Assembly (NCBI RefSeq): GCF_947507565.1 | Contig: NC_089189.1 | Location: forward strand, 2,170,001 to 2,234,000 | Reading direction: 5' to 3' | Length of the DNA: 64,000 nucleotides | From: Oscarella lobularis | Lineage: Eukaryota > Porifera > Homoscleromorpha > Homosclerophorida > Oscarellidae | Shown here: positions 8,981 to 20,725 of the stretch, in pieces | Position numbering within the stretch: the stretch's first letter is position 1 | How the letters are laid out: each line of letters opens with the position of its first letter | Translations under genes and position numbers: made by a program | Notes under the pieces: model-generated | Database searches by the model: none | What the model was told of the DNA's origin: nothing | The model's input: only the letters and a program-made list of their open reading frames with translations

Positions 8981-11825
8981 TCACTCAGTCTTGAACTCGA
9001 CAATCATAGGCAGATGATCGGATATTTCTTTCCAAGTTGCAAACACGCGCATTCCCGATCCTGAAATGGCATTAGGCGAGTCTTCAATAATATATCTCCC
9101 ACTGCTATCTCTCATCAGCTCGGGATTGAGGACCTGACAGCCCAATATTCCGGGTAGAAGATTTTCACTATGCCACACGTAGTCCCGAATGTATTTTGAC
9201 GTTATAAGAGTATATTCCAACCGAGGACTAATACCGCCATTGTCTCGGTGAAAACATCTACACATGAAGTTTGAGGTACAGTATAGACAGAGTCCGGGCT
9301 ACTTACGCTTTACTACCGGATGGTTTGTCTGCATTGAAGTCGCCCACTAGATAAACGTTACCAACACCCGTACCAGTACCAGAGGACGGGTTGGCCCTAG
9401 CAAACTCATCGGCGTGCGCTCGATAAAGCTTGCTCGTCTTTATTTTGGAGTTCTCGTTTTTGACGTGTACAGAAAACACGGTGATTCGCTGTAGGAAAAT
9501 AAAAGGCTCAAAAAGAAAAAGTAGAATTTTGTTTAGAAACGCATACCTCTAGGTTTGCTGTTTGAAACGTGCATCCAAACATAGCCCGGTACTTGTTTGG
9601 CTTCGGGGTGCCGGGAGGATCGGAGACCGGCAAATCCAAACAATTAATTACCTGCAAAACGCTTGGATCATAAGCAATGCCTAATTCATTGGTCTCTTTA
9701 TTGGGCGTTGGTGAAACTATGAGAGCCTTGTTGTACAGATTCGACGCCGTCCCCGAGAGTTCCTGAAGGGCTAGAATGTGAAACTGCGCAAACACCTCTT
9801 CGTAGATTTCCTTATATAGGCCTTCCTTTCTTCCCGAATTTCCTGTGCTCAACACCTGAAAATTTCTCAAATTCCACGTACCGACAAATGCTCCGGTGTC
9901 AGAATCTTGAAATCGTAACGGCAAATGATCGCTCAGATCGTAACTTCGAATTTTAGGCTCCGTGTTGCGAAACTGTGTTGATATGGGAATGTAAGTAGAG
10001 TAGACTTTGCTCGCTCTTTCGCCGGGCGGCACGAGGGGATAGTACTGGTGAAGAAGACGCGTATTATCGCTGACAAGTATATGATCATAGTGAGATTCTT
10101 TCTTATCGTCGCCGTCCTTCTCCGTCGTGTCTCCGGTATCGTAGAAACGCATGTTTGACCTGACAACACCCAGTGACTCTAAGAAGATTGTCTAAGTTTA
10201 CTTCTCACTTACAGTGTCCTGATTGTGAAGTGCGCGTCTTCTCTCGTTTTAGGTATGCTCAACTTTGGCGCACCGATGTTAAAATCGCCTCCAATCAAAA
10301 CGGTTTTGCAACCGAGTTTGGGATCTAAACTGTCAATACGACTCTTGAGATCTTTTATTTGATTGTGTCTCCTGGTCTGATTTCCCTCCGTTAGATGGAC
10401 GGTGAAGAAGTGAATGCACTGTTGAGCCTGACCTCCTCTTTGCTTGTACTAGCAAAAGAGAAAAAATTGAAATATTTAATTGGTCAGCTGTTTAATTAAC
10501 AGATGTACCCGAAATCGGCAGTAAAGACCGTACATCTTGTAATTGAATATTTCTTCGCAGCCTTCTGAGTCTATCTCGCTTACTTTGTAGTAGAACATAG
10601 TGGCGCTTTTGAATTCTTTTCCTGGACTCAGTGCTACTTTGGCGTAGCCGTGCAGTCGCAGCGCGGCGTCCACTGGATTAACTTCACTTATCTCTTGTAT
10701 GGCCATGATGTCAGTCTCCTTAACGATGCTTACTAAAGTTTCCATGACCTGGGCACCGAAAGGTCGAGTAAATCTTTTAATTCCATTAATATTCATTGTT
10801 CCAACTGCACAAAAAGAAATTGATTTTGGGTATTATATATTTTGAGCAAACTTACATTTTCTTCCGTTAGGTATAACGTCTTGGTCAGTTATCGCCTCGT
10901 GCAATATCTTTGCATCGTTCAAAATGACTTGAACGTAAGGATACTTGAACCTGAGTCCGCATACGTAGGCTCCCTGCGAAGCCGACGATCTCTTGGGTAG
11001 TCTCAAGAAACTCAGCTCCTGATGAGACTTAGACCCCGAACACTTAGAAAACGATTCCCCGCGCATCACTAGGGCCGGAACGGCGACCGCTTTTACCGGA
11101 CCATCGCTTATTTGACGAAAAAACGACGCACCGTCCGGTACAAAGTTCTGAAGGAAATTCTTATAAGGACCCTTGCAATTGAGCGCAAACATATCAGCCT
11201 TGTCTTCAAAGTCACACGAGTCTAAAACGGCGTTGATGTCATTGACACGAGGCGTCTCGTCCGCTAGCCCAAGCGCCGCTGCGTAGTAGGAGGAGAGCCG
11301 ATACGAATGCATTCGCACCTGCTCCGGAAGAATAAGCCAATTCTTATCAGTCGTCTGCCACTCGCCCGTCCACGACGGAAATGCGTAGACCGACGGCGTA
11401 GGGGAGACCGCTTGGCCTAGCAGAATCACCGTATAGGGCCAGTTGGCTCTAACGATGTAGTTATGTACGACGTAGATATTTCCGCGATACGAGAAGGCGA
11501 GATCGCTTGGATTTCCGAGTTGGTTTGCCTGATCGTAGAGGCAGTTGGATAGCGTTAGCACGAGTCGACTCGATAAGAGAACGCCCTCGCAAACCGGTAC
11601 CGTTGCGCCGGAAACGATGTGACGTATGATGCCGTAGACGTGCAGGTCGTGCGTTGCCGGAACGTCTAGGTCGTTCGCCGGCTGCAGGAAATCGCGCCTC
11701 AAGCGGAAAGGACGTTCCGTTGCGGTGATGAGGTTGCTATCGTTTGTGAAGCCGTTGTCGGCTTCTGCACGGCATGAGAGGAACAAGCTTAGCCAGAAAG
11801 ACACCAGGAGCGATTGTTTCTGCAT
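8981..11825 (-). CDS. Secreted protein: inactive trypsin-like domain plus two tandem endonuclease/exonuclease/phosphatase (DNase I-like) domains, copy 1
   Basis: Six exons on the minus strand: 11825-10856, 10804-10509, 10448-10213, 10159-9547, 9488-9307 and 9257-8981; 857 residues. A signal peptide starts the protein. Residues ~60-320 resemble a trypsin fold (CEGVLLSSRLVLTLSNC, then VILLGQAVSP), but the usual catalytic TAAHC His and DIALL Asp are replaced. Two EEP domains follow. The first has GTMNING, MAIQE, FTVHL, IGGDFN and YDLSDHLPL. The second (from ~residue 590) has GTWNLRNF, LALQELSG, FSVHV, VGDFNADKPS and SDHLPM. Both keep the Asn, Glu, Asp-Phe-Asn and SDH signature of the DNase I/phosphatase superfamily, so both may bind metal and cleave phosphodiesters. 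The substrate cannot be told from sequence. It is divergently paired with the gene at 12237; a mirror copy lies at 51133-54128. Confidence 0.8.
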
Positions 11826-12236
11826 GCCAGTCGCTCTTGTACGAATGACTCGAGCTGTGTTAAGGGCTCAAGCATTTACGCGTTTTGGGCTGCTTGACTG
11901 ATTGGCGTCTAGATTTGAGGTGGCAGACGAAAATTCTCGTTCCAAGGTAACGGCAAAGTTCAGGCGCAGAGTGGAAAAACATTTGCACGTATTTTGGAAA
12001 ACGTATCGAAGCGACGGTTGCTAAGGGCATCCCTTACGTCCAGGCTCATCTTGAAGAGTATTAAGGAAAACAGTGTTTGTGGGAATTGCTGCCCGAAACG
12101 AAATAGAAGATGGAAGAATCGCAATATCTCTTCTAAGAGTTCTGCTAGTACAGAAGAGGTGGCTAATTAGCACCTATATCTTCAGCAGATTTCTTCGAGC
12201 GACGTCACTTGCAATCAAGCGGGCATACGAACAGCA
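11826..12236. promoter_or_regulatory. Shared divergent promoter region, copy 1
   Basis: These 411 bases separate two head-to-head start codons (11825 on minus, 12237 on plus). The same arrangement with 437 bases recurs at 50696-51132, so the pair was duplicated with its promoter. No convincing TATA box was identified. Confidence 0.5.
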
Positions 12237-15200
12237 ATGCCGGTGCTTTGCCTCTTGATATGCGTACTTGCTGCTCTATCTCCAGCTCGAGCGTTCTTTG
12301 TCGGCGATCCTTCAGCAATACAGTCTGCAGCTACGAGTTTCACGTCCTTTCCCCAGCTCAACCAGAGCGGCATTAGCGTCGTCAGCACGCCGACATCGAT
12401 ATCAGCCGTCTTCCAAGACGACTATCGTCTTCTCGATCTACTCACACTGCTTCTACCAGACGTCTCCCAGCTCCTCGGAATACAAAATCTCGACTCAGAT
12501 AACCCACTTAATTTCAAAGTGGCCAACTTCTCCTTTGATCTAGCCTCAGGCGAGTGGTCAATCGGTATGAAACCGTTCCCAACGTGGACAATCAAAGAAA
12601 ACGTGCTCACCGTTTCGAATATAACCGCCTTCGTTGGCGTGCTCATACAGCCCAGAGCAACCCGCGGTAGCGACAAGTTTTCCTTTCAAAGTTTCGGCGT
12701 CGCCGGAACGGTATGGATCGGGCGCACGGGAATCGATTTACGAATAAGTAAAATTGGTTCAAGCTTGTTCTTCTACGGTGCACCGTCTACCGGTTCACTT
12801 CCGGTTGGAAGTTTTGTCGAATGGCTCGGTAGTAAGATACTTCCGGATGAACTGGAAGAGCCACTCAAGAGCATTGGATTGGATCGATTTACTATTGAAA
12901 GAGCCAGTGCCGTTGCCACGTACGGGCGAGAGGGCTTCGCCTTTGGAATATCGGGAAATCCGACGATCGCCGGATGGGGAGGCTTCCGATGTCACTTCCT
13001 CGTCACGCGCTACGCGGCTCAGTCGTACCAAACCGCGCGCACCGTATTCACGTTCGCAATCAATATACCGAGCTTCTCGCTCGCTGGACTCGTGAGCAAG
13101 TTGACAGGCGGAAGTGTAGACATAAGCGATGTTCCAGTCATCGGTGGACTAACCATACCGGAAACGGGAGTCGTCATCTCTTCCGGAGATGCCGTTCCCA
13201 ACATGTTGCCTTACGTTCTCGACGGCATATTGCAGTATACAATGCCGATTACGAAAGGTGTGAGTCTCGTTGCCGCGATACCGTTCGTCGCCGGGCAACC
13301 GCCGGTGCTCTTTGTTCTCAAAATCGGATCCGGGGGCGTGAAATTCTCTATTCGAGATCCCGGCAGATCATTGACTGTTGGTAATCTTATCGACGCTATA
13401 GTGCCTGACTTTAACATCCACGAACTCACTCTACCACCCGGAGTGTCAGACATACTCAACATACAGATGACTCGATTTGAATTGGCGAGCAAACCGAAGA
13501 GTCTCGCTGTGGAGTTTCGCGCCGGATCAACGATTAATATTATACCCGGATACGTTGCAGTTGTCGACCCGTCTCTCTACGTCAACATCACCCTGTCAAA
13601 GCCACGCAAAATTCGCTTCAAAGCCGGCGGGTTTCTCCAATTTGGTTCCATTGATTTTGACGTGAAAATCGAGCAAGCGCCAACGGGTTTTGGGTTTATT
13701 ATCACAGCCCAAGGACCCACGATCGACATTGGAGAAATTATAGGCAAATTCAACGCTGACTTTCTGCCGGCTGAGCTATCGGCTATACTAAGACAAGCAT
13801 CCATGATCGACTTCAAAATTCTTGAACCACGCCTTAGCGTTCCAGTAGGCACGGGCGCTTCCGGGTTTGTCGTTCAGCTATCGGGTCGACCTCAAATCGC
13901 CGGGTGGGCTGGAGTGCGTCTTAGCTGCGCTATAGCTAAGACGGACACGGGCGTTGCCATGGCAGGCGGTTTTGAATTCGCCAATATTGGATTTGCCGGT
14001 GTTATACAGAAACTGACTGGAATCGACGTTTCGTTTCTCAGACTCTTAGACCGATCATTAAAAGTCGCCGTGATCATATCATCAAAGACGATGCCAGGTG
14101 TTAAACTCCACGGTGACGTCCTGAATAAAATTGCCATACGACGAGGACTCAGTCTCATTGCTTTATTCTCGTTTCCCATCGACTGCGAAGGAGACGGCTT
14201 CTGTGAGTTTTGCAAGCAGACACTTGGACCGGATGCTAGTTTGCAACTCAGCGTCACCATTAGCTCACTAACGCAATTCATCATTGCAGCAAGCGTCAAT
14301 AATATACAACTCGGTGGCGGAATCGAGTTGAGTCGTTGCGCTCTCGAATTCGGCATTGGGACCGAGACTTACATCGGAATCAGCGCGACACTCGGCCTTT
14401 CGAACCCCCCTCTCAAATTCACAGGCGAACTGCGTGCCGGAGCAGACGGAGTTACGATAACCATGCTCATGGAAGGTATATGGAAACGCGCCTTCTGGAT
14501 CGACTATCTAGCCTTCGGCAACGGTATCATCTCAGCAACTCTGAAGCCGTCTCTACCGTTTCTCACTGGCCTCGAGCTCGGAGGTGAAGTGTGGCTCGGT
14601 CGCATCGACAGCGGAAATGAAATTAAAATTCGCGTTTACGTCGGCATCGACGTTTTGAATCCAAGTGACAGTTACTTCTACGGATCCGTCAATCAGCTTA
14701 CGATGGCAGCGATAATGCGAGCGTTCGACTTCAACGTTCCTTTGCCGCCTGTCTTAGCTAACAGCGGTTTTCCTGAAGGGCTACTCGTCTCCTATTCGGC
14801 AACGGCGAGAGAACTGCGTCCGTCGGGAATTAGTATCCCCCAGGGAATTGTCATCAACGGAACGCTCGACATTCTCGGCTTTCGTCTCAAAGTTTATATC
14901 GACGTCGGTTTGCCGCGTGGAATTAAATTGAATATTCGCATGACTCCTCTCAATCTTGCCGGCGGTCTTCTCAAACTTTATAAATCGAGTAGCGACAGCT
15001 CGAATGGACCTCTGCTCGTTGCTGACGTCAAACTTCTTCCTCTTCCGTCTGTCAATGTGACTGCAAGTGGATACGTCAGTTTTCTCTACGGGATGATCGA
15101 ACGCGAAGTCTACTTGCAAATCACCACTACGCAGTTCCTCTTCTATATACGCGGACGATTTTTCTTGTTCGAAGCACTTCTGAAGATTTACGCGCCCTTC

Positions 15201-17675
15201 GGATCGCTCGAGCAGGCGTCGTTTCAGATCTACGGTAGTCTGTCGACGGAGTGGTTCAACGAGCTGAGTCGACGCGCCGTTTTGATTATTCAGCACGGTG
15301 CTAACGAAGCGACGCGGAAAATTGCCGATGCACAGCGTACGGTGGAGGGAGCGCGGGCGCACTTCTATCACGCTTTGCACAAGTTGGAAATCGCTCGATA
15401 TGACGTCAGTCGACTGTGTTCGATAAGAAGCTGTGGGAGATGTAAGTCAATAGTAGGAAGTTTAGAAATAGAAGTAGCCTATTTAGCATCCATGAGCCGT
15501 GTAAATGTAGGTAATTGAATTTATGCAAAGCTCATTAGTGATCACGTGTCAGAAGAGTCAGAATCTTATTGGCTCCTGAGCTTTTATAACGTTGGTATAT
15601 AAATGAAAGTATTTGACGTGGTAGTGAAAATGAAACTGATGATATTTGAAGTAATCTTTTGTTCAAAAGAGAGCCGGCTCCTTAAGAAAACTGTAGAGGC
15701 TGCGAGTAACTAACTATGGATTTATTTATTTCTAGGGTGCGTGGGCTGTCCCTCGTGGAACAGTTGCTGTCGTCGCTGGTGGGGCCGATGCATCGGCTGT
15801 CCGGGATGGAACAGCTGCTGTTGGACAACACCAGACGTCATATGCGAAGCGGCGAACGCCGGATGCCGAGTACTGCGCGGAATCGCCTACGCCGCTCTAT
15901 GGGTCGCCGAGAAACTCGTCCGCGCGGCGACGGCGGCGCTCGACGTCGCCAAAGCGATACTGGAAGGAGTAAAAATCGCCGTCAAGGCCGGCGCCGACGC
16001 GGCAGCGGCAATCATACGATTCACCCTAGGCGGACTAATCAACATATTCCTAATCGAATTCGACATCAAAATCGGATTGGTGTCAAGTGGACACTTTCGC
16101 GGTCGAATCGAAGTGTCGTTCCTACGACGTCATCACGTGAGTTTGTCGTTTAGTTTGCGCTTGAAGAGCATACAGGAGATGGCACTCGATTTGGCCGACG
16201 CCGTGTTTCCGGGTATAAGTGGACGAAGTCGACGCGACGTCGCCGAGCGACTGCGACGTCATTTACCGGACTATAGTCATCGTCACTACTTCCCCGATCA
16301 GTATATACGCCCATCAGGGGCCGGGAAGCGAAGGAGATCGACCTTGGGGGCCTCCTATGGGGGACTTACCGGAAGCGTGGGTGTGGTCGCCAAGTTGCGA
16401 ATGCGACGCGCTTTCGACGAAGTTGATAGGGATATCGACTTGACTTTGGCTCACGTGGAGGAGTTTAGGCGACAATTGGTGAACGCTTCGACGGAGCCGG
16501 CGATTCCGCGCGACGGCGATCGCCCTAACGGGGAAGACGAGGTTGAAATCGTGCCAATAGATAATCGGGAGAACATAGGTAAGGAGGAGGTTTTTATAAG
16601 GGCTCTCGACGTTAGTTAGACCCTACATATATGTACAGTAGTGGAAGCTCTGAATAGGGAAGATCTTTCTTAGGGACTGCATGGGGCCGTGATTTCATTA
16701 GAGGCAATGACACTTGCATTGCTAAGAAAAATAAACCGGGCCTAGCTAGTAGTCATTTTAATTAAGCAGTGTGTTTTAAAGTGAGACCCGGTCTATCTTC
16801 CAACAATCGCACATCTCTCTATCTCTATACTCTACACTGACATCGCACTATACGTTGGTGTCTCTCTCTCTCTCTAGGGTCGGATCAGGGTCGGTGCCAG
16901 GAGTTTCATCGTCTTGAATCGTTCATGCGCAAACTGCCTGAAACGATTCAAGCCGTCTCCGAAGGAATGTCGCACTCGCGAACTCTCCACAAGGCGACGT
17001 GCGACGAATACACGATCGACTTCGATCAAGCCGAAATGTATCGTTACAAAGCGATTGCGAGCAGTCGACGAACACTGGAAGCTCTAGCAAACTATTTGCA
17101 TCATTACAACGGGAGTTCGACCAATCAAAGTCGACCGTACGAAAACGAGGCGAACAGGGACGAATTTGAAAGAAACGTTACCGCCACGGAACGAGGAGAA
17201 AACGAAATGTTTCAAAAAATCAAAGAGGGTATACATATAAATATACATTTTTTAAATTAAAAGCGATAACGATTCTTTCCCAAGATCTAATTCTATGGAA
17301 TCATACGGCTACGAGGCGATTGGCTAAGCAGGATAGGCAGGGAATCAGGTCCCTCATTGCACCTTTTGGACAGAAGATATTCAACGAAACGGGACTGCAA
17401 TTCGATAACTATACGACTAATCTCATCTATAGGCTCGTTGGGCTCTACACGACAATCGACTCGTCGGATCCGAGGTACCAAAATGCGACTGTGATCGTTC
17501 GCAGCTTGGGAGCTATCAAAAACGTAAGATTACTTTAATTAATAAAAATTAAATAATTAATTTTTAGAATTTGTTGCTGCTTCCCACGCAGACGTTGGAG
17601 CACGCGAGTCTTCTCGCGACATGGACTCTCGTCGAGTTTGACCGAATTGAAGAAGCAAAAGTTTTCTGTCAGTGA
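12237..17675 (+). CDS. Large secreted beta-rich protein of unknown family, copy 1 (1,581 residues)
   Basis: Five exons: 12237-15441, 15736-16578, 16878-17228, 17285-17523 and 17568-17675; phases agree and the mirror copy splices at the same sites. A signal peptide (~20 residues, cut before FFVGDP) leads into ~1,040 residues of amphipathic beta-type sequence with internally similar blocks (recurring LTVGNLIDAIVPDF/LPPGVSDIL-like and SGxPxIAGWxGxR phrases). Next come a Cys/Trp-rich knot with a doubled WNSCC phrase (~residues 1065-1095), an Ala-rich helical stretch, a second beta block, a furin-like RSRR site after GISG, and an acidic/helical C-terminus with N-glycosylation sequons. I do not recognise the family. 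The repeated blocks recall lipid-binding or extracellular-matrix proteins only loosely. Inferred to be secreted and perhaps cleaved at the basic site. Confidence 0.85.
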
Positions 17676-18684
17676 GTTGAACATGAGAAAAGAAACTTTT
17701 GCTGCCTGTGTGTTCAATTGCATGCACTATCTATGTCGCCAAAGCCACATGACATATACTAATCAATATATGATTAAAGGTTGACTCAGATAAGGAAAAA
17801 TTTCAACTGAGGCCCCTTTCGGGGACTCGCGCGTTCTTTGACCTTAAAAGGCCAGGACATTCGGTCGCTATGTGAACGCGAAAAGCGAACGCATACGCAG
17901 TTAGGACAGTACGCTTGGTCAGCAAAATCTAGGCGATATGTCGGGGCAGTCAAACGTGCGCTACACTTCATACGCAACCAACTAGACTAGTCGACCCGTT
18001 TCTCGTTAACTAATGAGCATCGGGACGCCGAACAGTGAACGTGTAATTGGTTAATTAGAAGACTAAGTGGGGCTTCATTAGAGGGTGCGTCGAAATTTTG
18101 AACAGTACTCTACTGTACATAGTGTAGGCTAATGCATCAGCTCACCTGTTAGATCCGAGCTACCAAAATGCGGACTGTGAACGTTCGTAGCAAGGAAGCT
18201 ATCAAAAACGCAGGATTAGTACAGGAAAAGTGAAAAACTTTTGTTGAAAATTAATCTATTGTATGATGTTTATCTTTAGAACTTGGAATCCCAAGCAAAC
18301 GTTGGAGCAGGGGAGCATTCTCGCCACAAGGACTCACTTTCACTCTCGTCGAGTTCGACCGAATTGAAGTTTTCTAAAACGTTTGCCTCACCTGCACTAG
18401 CCCCATCGATCCATACACGATTTATTCTCGGGAGAAAATGCTGATTGGGTTTTCTATAGAGTTGCTTATCTATCTATCTATCTATCTACAGTTACGAAGT
18501 TAGACTATGAATATACAATCCATTTCAATGGATAAATATAATTTAGTGGGTAAGGCACCATTGGTCTTCTAAAAGACCGTCACACAAATAAATAACGCGA
18601 CCAAACGTGCAGTATACAAATAATAAATTATGAGCGTGAAGAAATGCGAGTGTGTTCGGAGATTCTTACCAGTCGGTCGACGGT
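17676..18684. other. Intergenic region with a broken exon copy and a TATC microsatellite
   Basis: Apart from the pseudogene fragment at ~18150-18380 and a (TATC)n tract near 18466-18489, no gene or RNA is visible. Confidence 0.5.
18150..18380 (+). pseudogene. Decayed partial duplicate of the last two exons of the large secreted gene
   Basis: The stretch 18150-18225 matches the end of exon 4 (17463-17528) and 18280-18378 matches exon 5 (17568-17655), in the same order and orientation, separated by an intron-like gap. Small insertions (for example an extra G after AAAATGCG) destroy the frame, and the exon-4 donor GTAAG has become GCAGG. It is therefore a local partial duplication that can no longer splice or code. 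Confidence 0.75.
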
Positions 18685-20599
18685 CTACAGTTTCATCTGA
18701 ATCACGGCGTTAATAAATTCAATAGCAAGCCGATCGATCCACGAGACGGTGCGCGGAACGAGGAGACGGCCCTCGAAGAATCCCAGATGTCCGCCGTGTT
18801 TCGTTTGGACGAATAAAGCATTGGAATTTTTCGCTTGAAACAATAAATTATTTGTAAAGAAGGCTATTAATCCCTATAGGGTAATACCTGCGTAATTTCG
18901 CGCTATGCTCATCAGACTCTCCGGAACGAGAGGATCGTCGGAAGCGTTGACAATCAATAGAGGAACATCGGTCACCTTTAAAAAAATTATTTTAACCTAA
19001 TCATTATGAACATATTTGGATAAATATTTTACTTTGTCTAGATAGTTACAGCAGCTGTGTTCCCTATAGTAATCCTCCACCGACTCGTAGCCATGCAAAC
19101 GCCTTTACAAATTAACATTCGATTCCAGTTTGATTCTCTGGCTTTCCTTACCTCTGTAGGTATTCGTCTATTTCGTACAAAGAGGTGGCTGAGAGAGTTC
19201 GTTCTTTGTTGGGAAGGGGTACGGTTGCCATGGAGCCGTCTCCAGCTTTGACCGTGTCAAAAATATTGGAATTGCGTTTCACTGTCTGGAGAACCTTTTT
19301 CGTTATGAGATAGTTATAGAAGAATCTGCCCTGATCCCATTGAGTCAGCAAACGCTTCACTCTATAATAAAAAAGACAGTCAATCGCATTGGCTAAATCA
19401 CTATGCTCGAAGGAGGCATCGGTTATAAAAACCTCCTAATAAGGTAAATACAGCCGTCGATCATCAAAGAATCTCGGATAATTGAGCGCCCTCATATCAA
19501 CTAGGAAATACACGGGACGCTCATGTAAGAATCTTTGATGATTGAGCGCTCTCATATCAACAAGGAAATACACGGGACGCTCATGTAAGAATCTTTGATG
19601 ATTGAGCGCTCTCATATCAACTACACGGGACGCTCATGTAAGAATCTTTGATTATTGGGAGCTCTCATATCAACTAGGAAATACACGGAACGCTCATGTA
19701 AGAATCTTTGATTATTGGGAGCTCTCATATCAACTACACGGGACGCTCATGTAAGAATCTTTGATGATTGAGCGCTCTCATATCAACTAGGAAATACACG
19801 GGACGCTCATGTAAGAATCTTTGATGATTGGGCGCTCTCATATAATGATATTGAAGGACTACTCTATAGACTCTTTGGCTTACTTGAGTATATCATATCC
19901 TTGACACACTGACATGGCACAGAGAAAATCCTTCTGTCTTCGCGGCTTTTCACCCAAATACTTCACAAGAATATTGGCGCCCATGGAAACACCAACGCCA
20001 ACCAAACCATGGCAACGAAACTTCTCCTTCGCATACTGAACCGCGACGTCAAAATCGTCCGTACCGCCATACGTAAACAAACGCCTTTGCCTCACGGAAC
20101 AGACCACGCCCACGTGATTAAAAACGACGACTCCGTGACCGAAACTCGTCGCGTAATCGACGAAAACGCGAACGGAGGAGCTCTCGACGCTGCCGCCGAT
20201 TCCCGGACAGACGATTATGATCGGTTTCGATGGATCGATCGTCGAATCGAAGACGTCGAATGCGACGGAGGCGCCATCGCGCGAAATTCGCGTTTCGCGG
20301 CGTCCCGACGGTCGCGGCGGACGAATGCGACCGACGATGCCGAAGAGGAGGGTTTGGATGTGCCCGTTGCGGCCCCAGAGGAGCGGCGGCGCGTAGCGTT
20401 CGACGAGAATGGGGCAGTTTTGCGCGAGTGCGCGACCGTGCGTACTATCGGCGTCTTTTTCGCTCGACGCGTAGACGATCTGGGGCGATTCGGCGCGCGA
20501 GAAGACGTTGAGAAGCCAGGAGATGATGATGAGCGCCAGAACGATCGTCGGGACGTAGGAGAAGAGAAGAGAATCGAGACCGTTTGCCAACATGTTCAC
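18685..20599 (-). CDS. ABHD2-like: ABHD2-type alpha/beta hydrolase (membrane-anchored monoacylglycerol lipase-like)
   Basis: Five exons on the minus strand: 20599-19884, 19361-19152, 19102-19033, 18975-18888 and 18833-18685; 410 residues, close to vertebrate ABHD2 (~425). An N-terminal hydrophobic anchor (~residues 11-32) is followed by the ABHD1/2/3 family pattern: a PPLLWGRNGHIQT-like segment, an oxyanion-side PGIGGS, the nucleophile elbow GVSMGA, VCQGYD, a QWDQGRF/LYEIDEY middle part, Asp in NASDDPLVPES and His in KHGGHLGFFEGR. The Ser-Asp-His triad is complete. Known family members hydrolyse acylglycerols or esters at membranes, and vertebrate ABHD2 is a progesterone-responsive lipase; the substrate here is unknown. 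Intron 1 carries a 60-bp minisatellite. It is the only intact lipase in a triplicated lipase-transporter array. Confidence 0.9.
19450..19850. repeat. 60-bp minisatellite in intron 1 of the ABHD2-like gene
   Basis: About six to seven head-to-tail units of ~60 bp run through the intron. Each contains the words GGACGCTCATGTAAGAATC and GCTCTCATATCAACT. Some units are ~7 bp shorter because AGGAAAT is missing. Confidence 0.9.
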
Positions 20600-20725
20600 T
20601 TCCTCATTTCCCGTATACGTAGGACGCTAAGCACGTGTTGTTATTCAATTAATCTATGACAAACGACCCATCAAGATTAGACATAATTCATTCGAAATGT
20701 TCTGAGTCTTGGTTATCGTGCACCA

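Noticed and set aside
14781-15380. 199-codon minus-strand frame inside the large secreted gene
   Set aside because: Antisense shadow of exon 1; the sense frame is conserved between the two inverted copies.
17786-17977. Possible small gene on the minus strand after the large secreted gene
   Set aside because: Short, lacks any recognisable feature and has no counterpart beyond copy 2.
20009-20659. 216-codon plus-strand frame over the lipase first exon
   Set aside because: It is antisense to the ABHD2-like exon 1, is extremely Arg/Asp-rich and has no domain; the minus strand has a complete catalytic triad.
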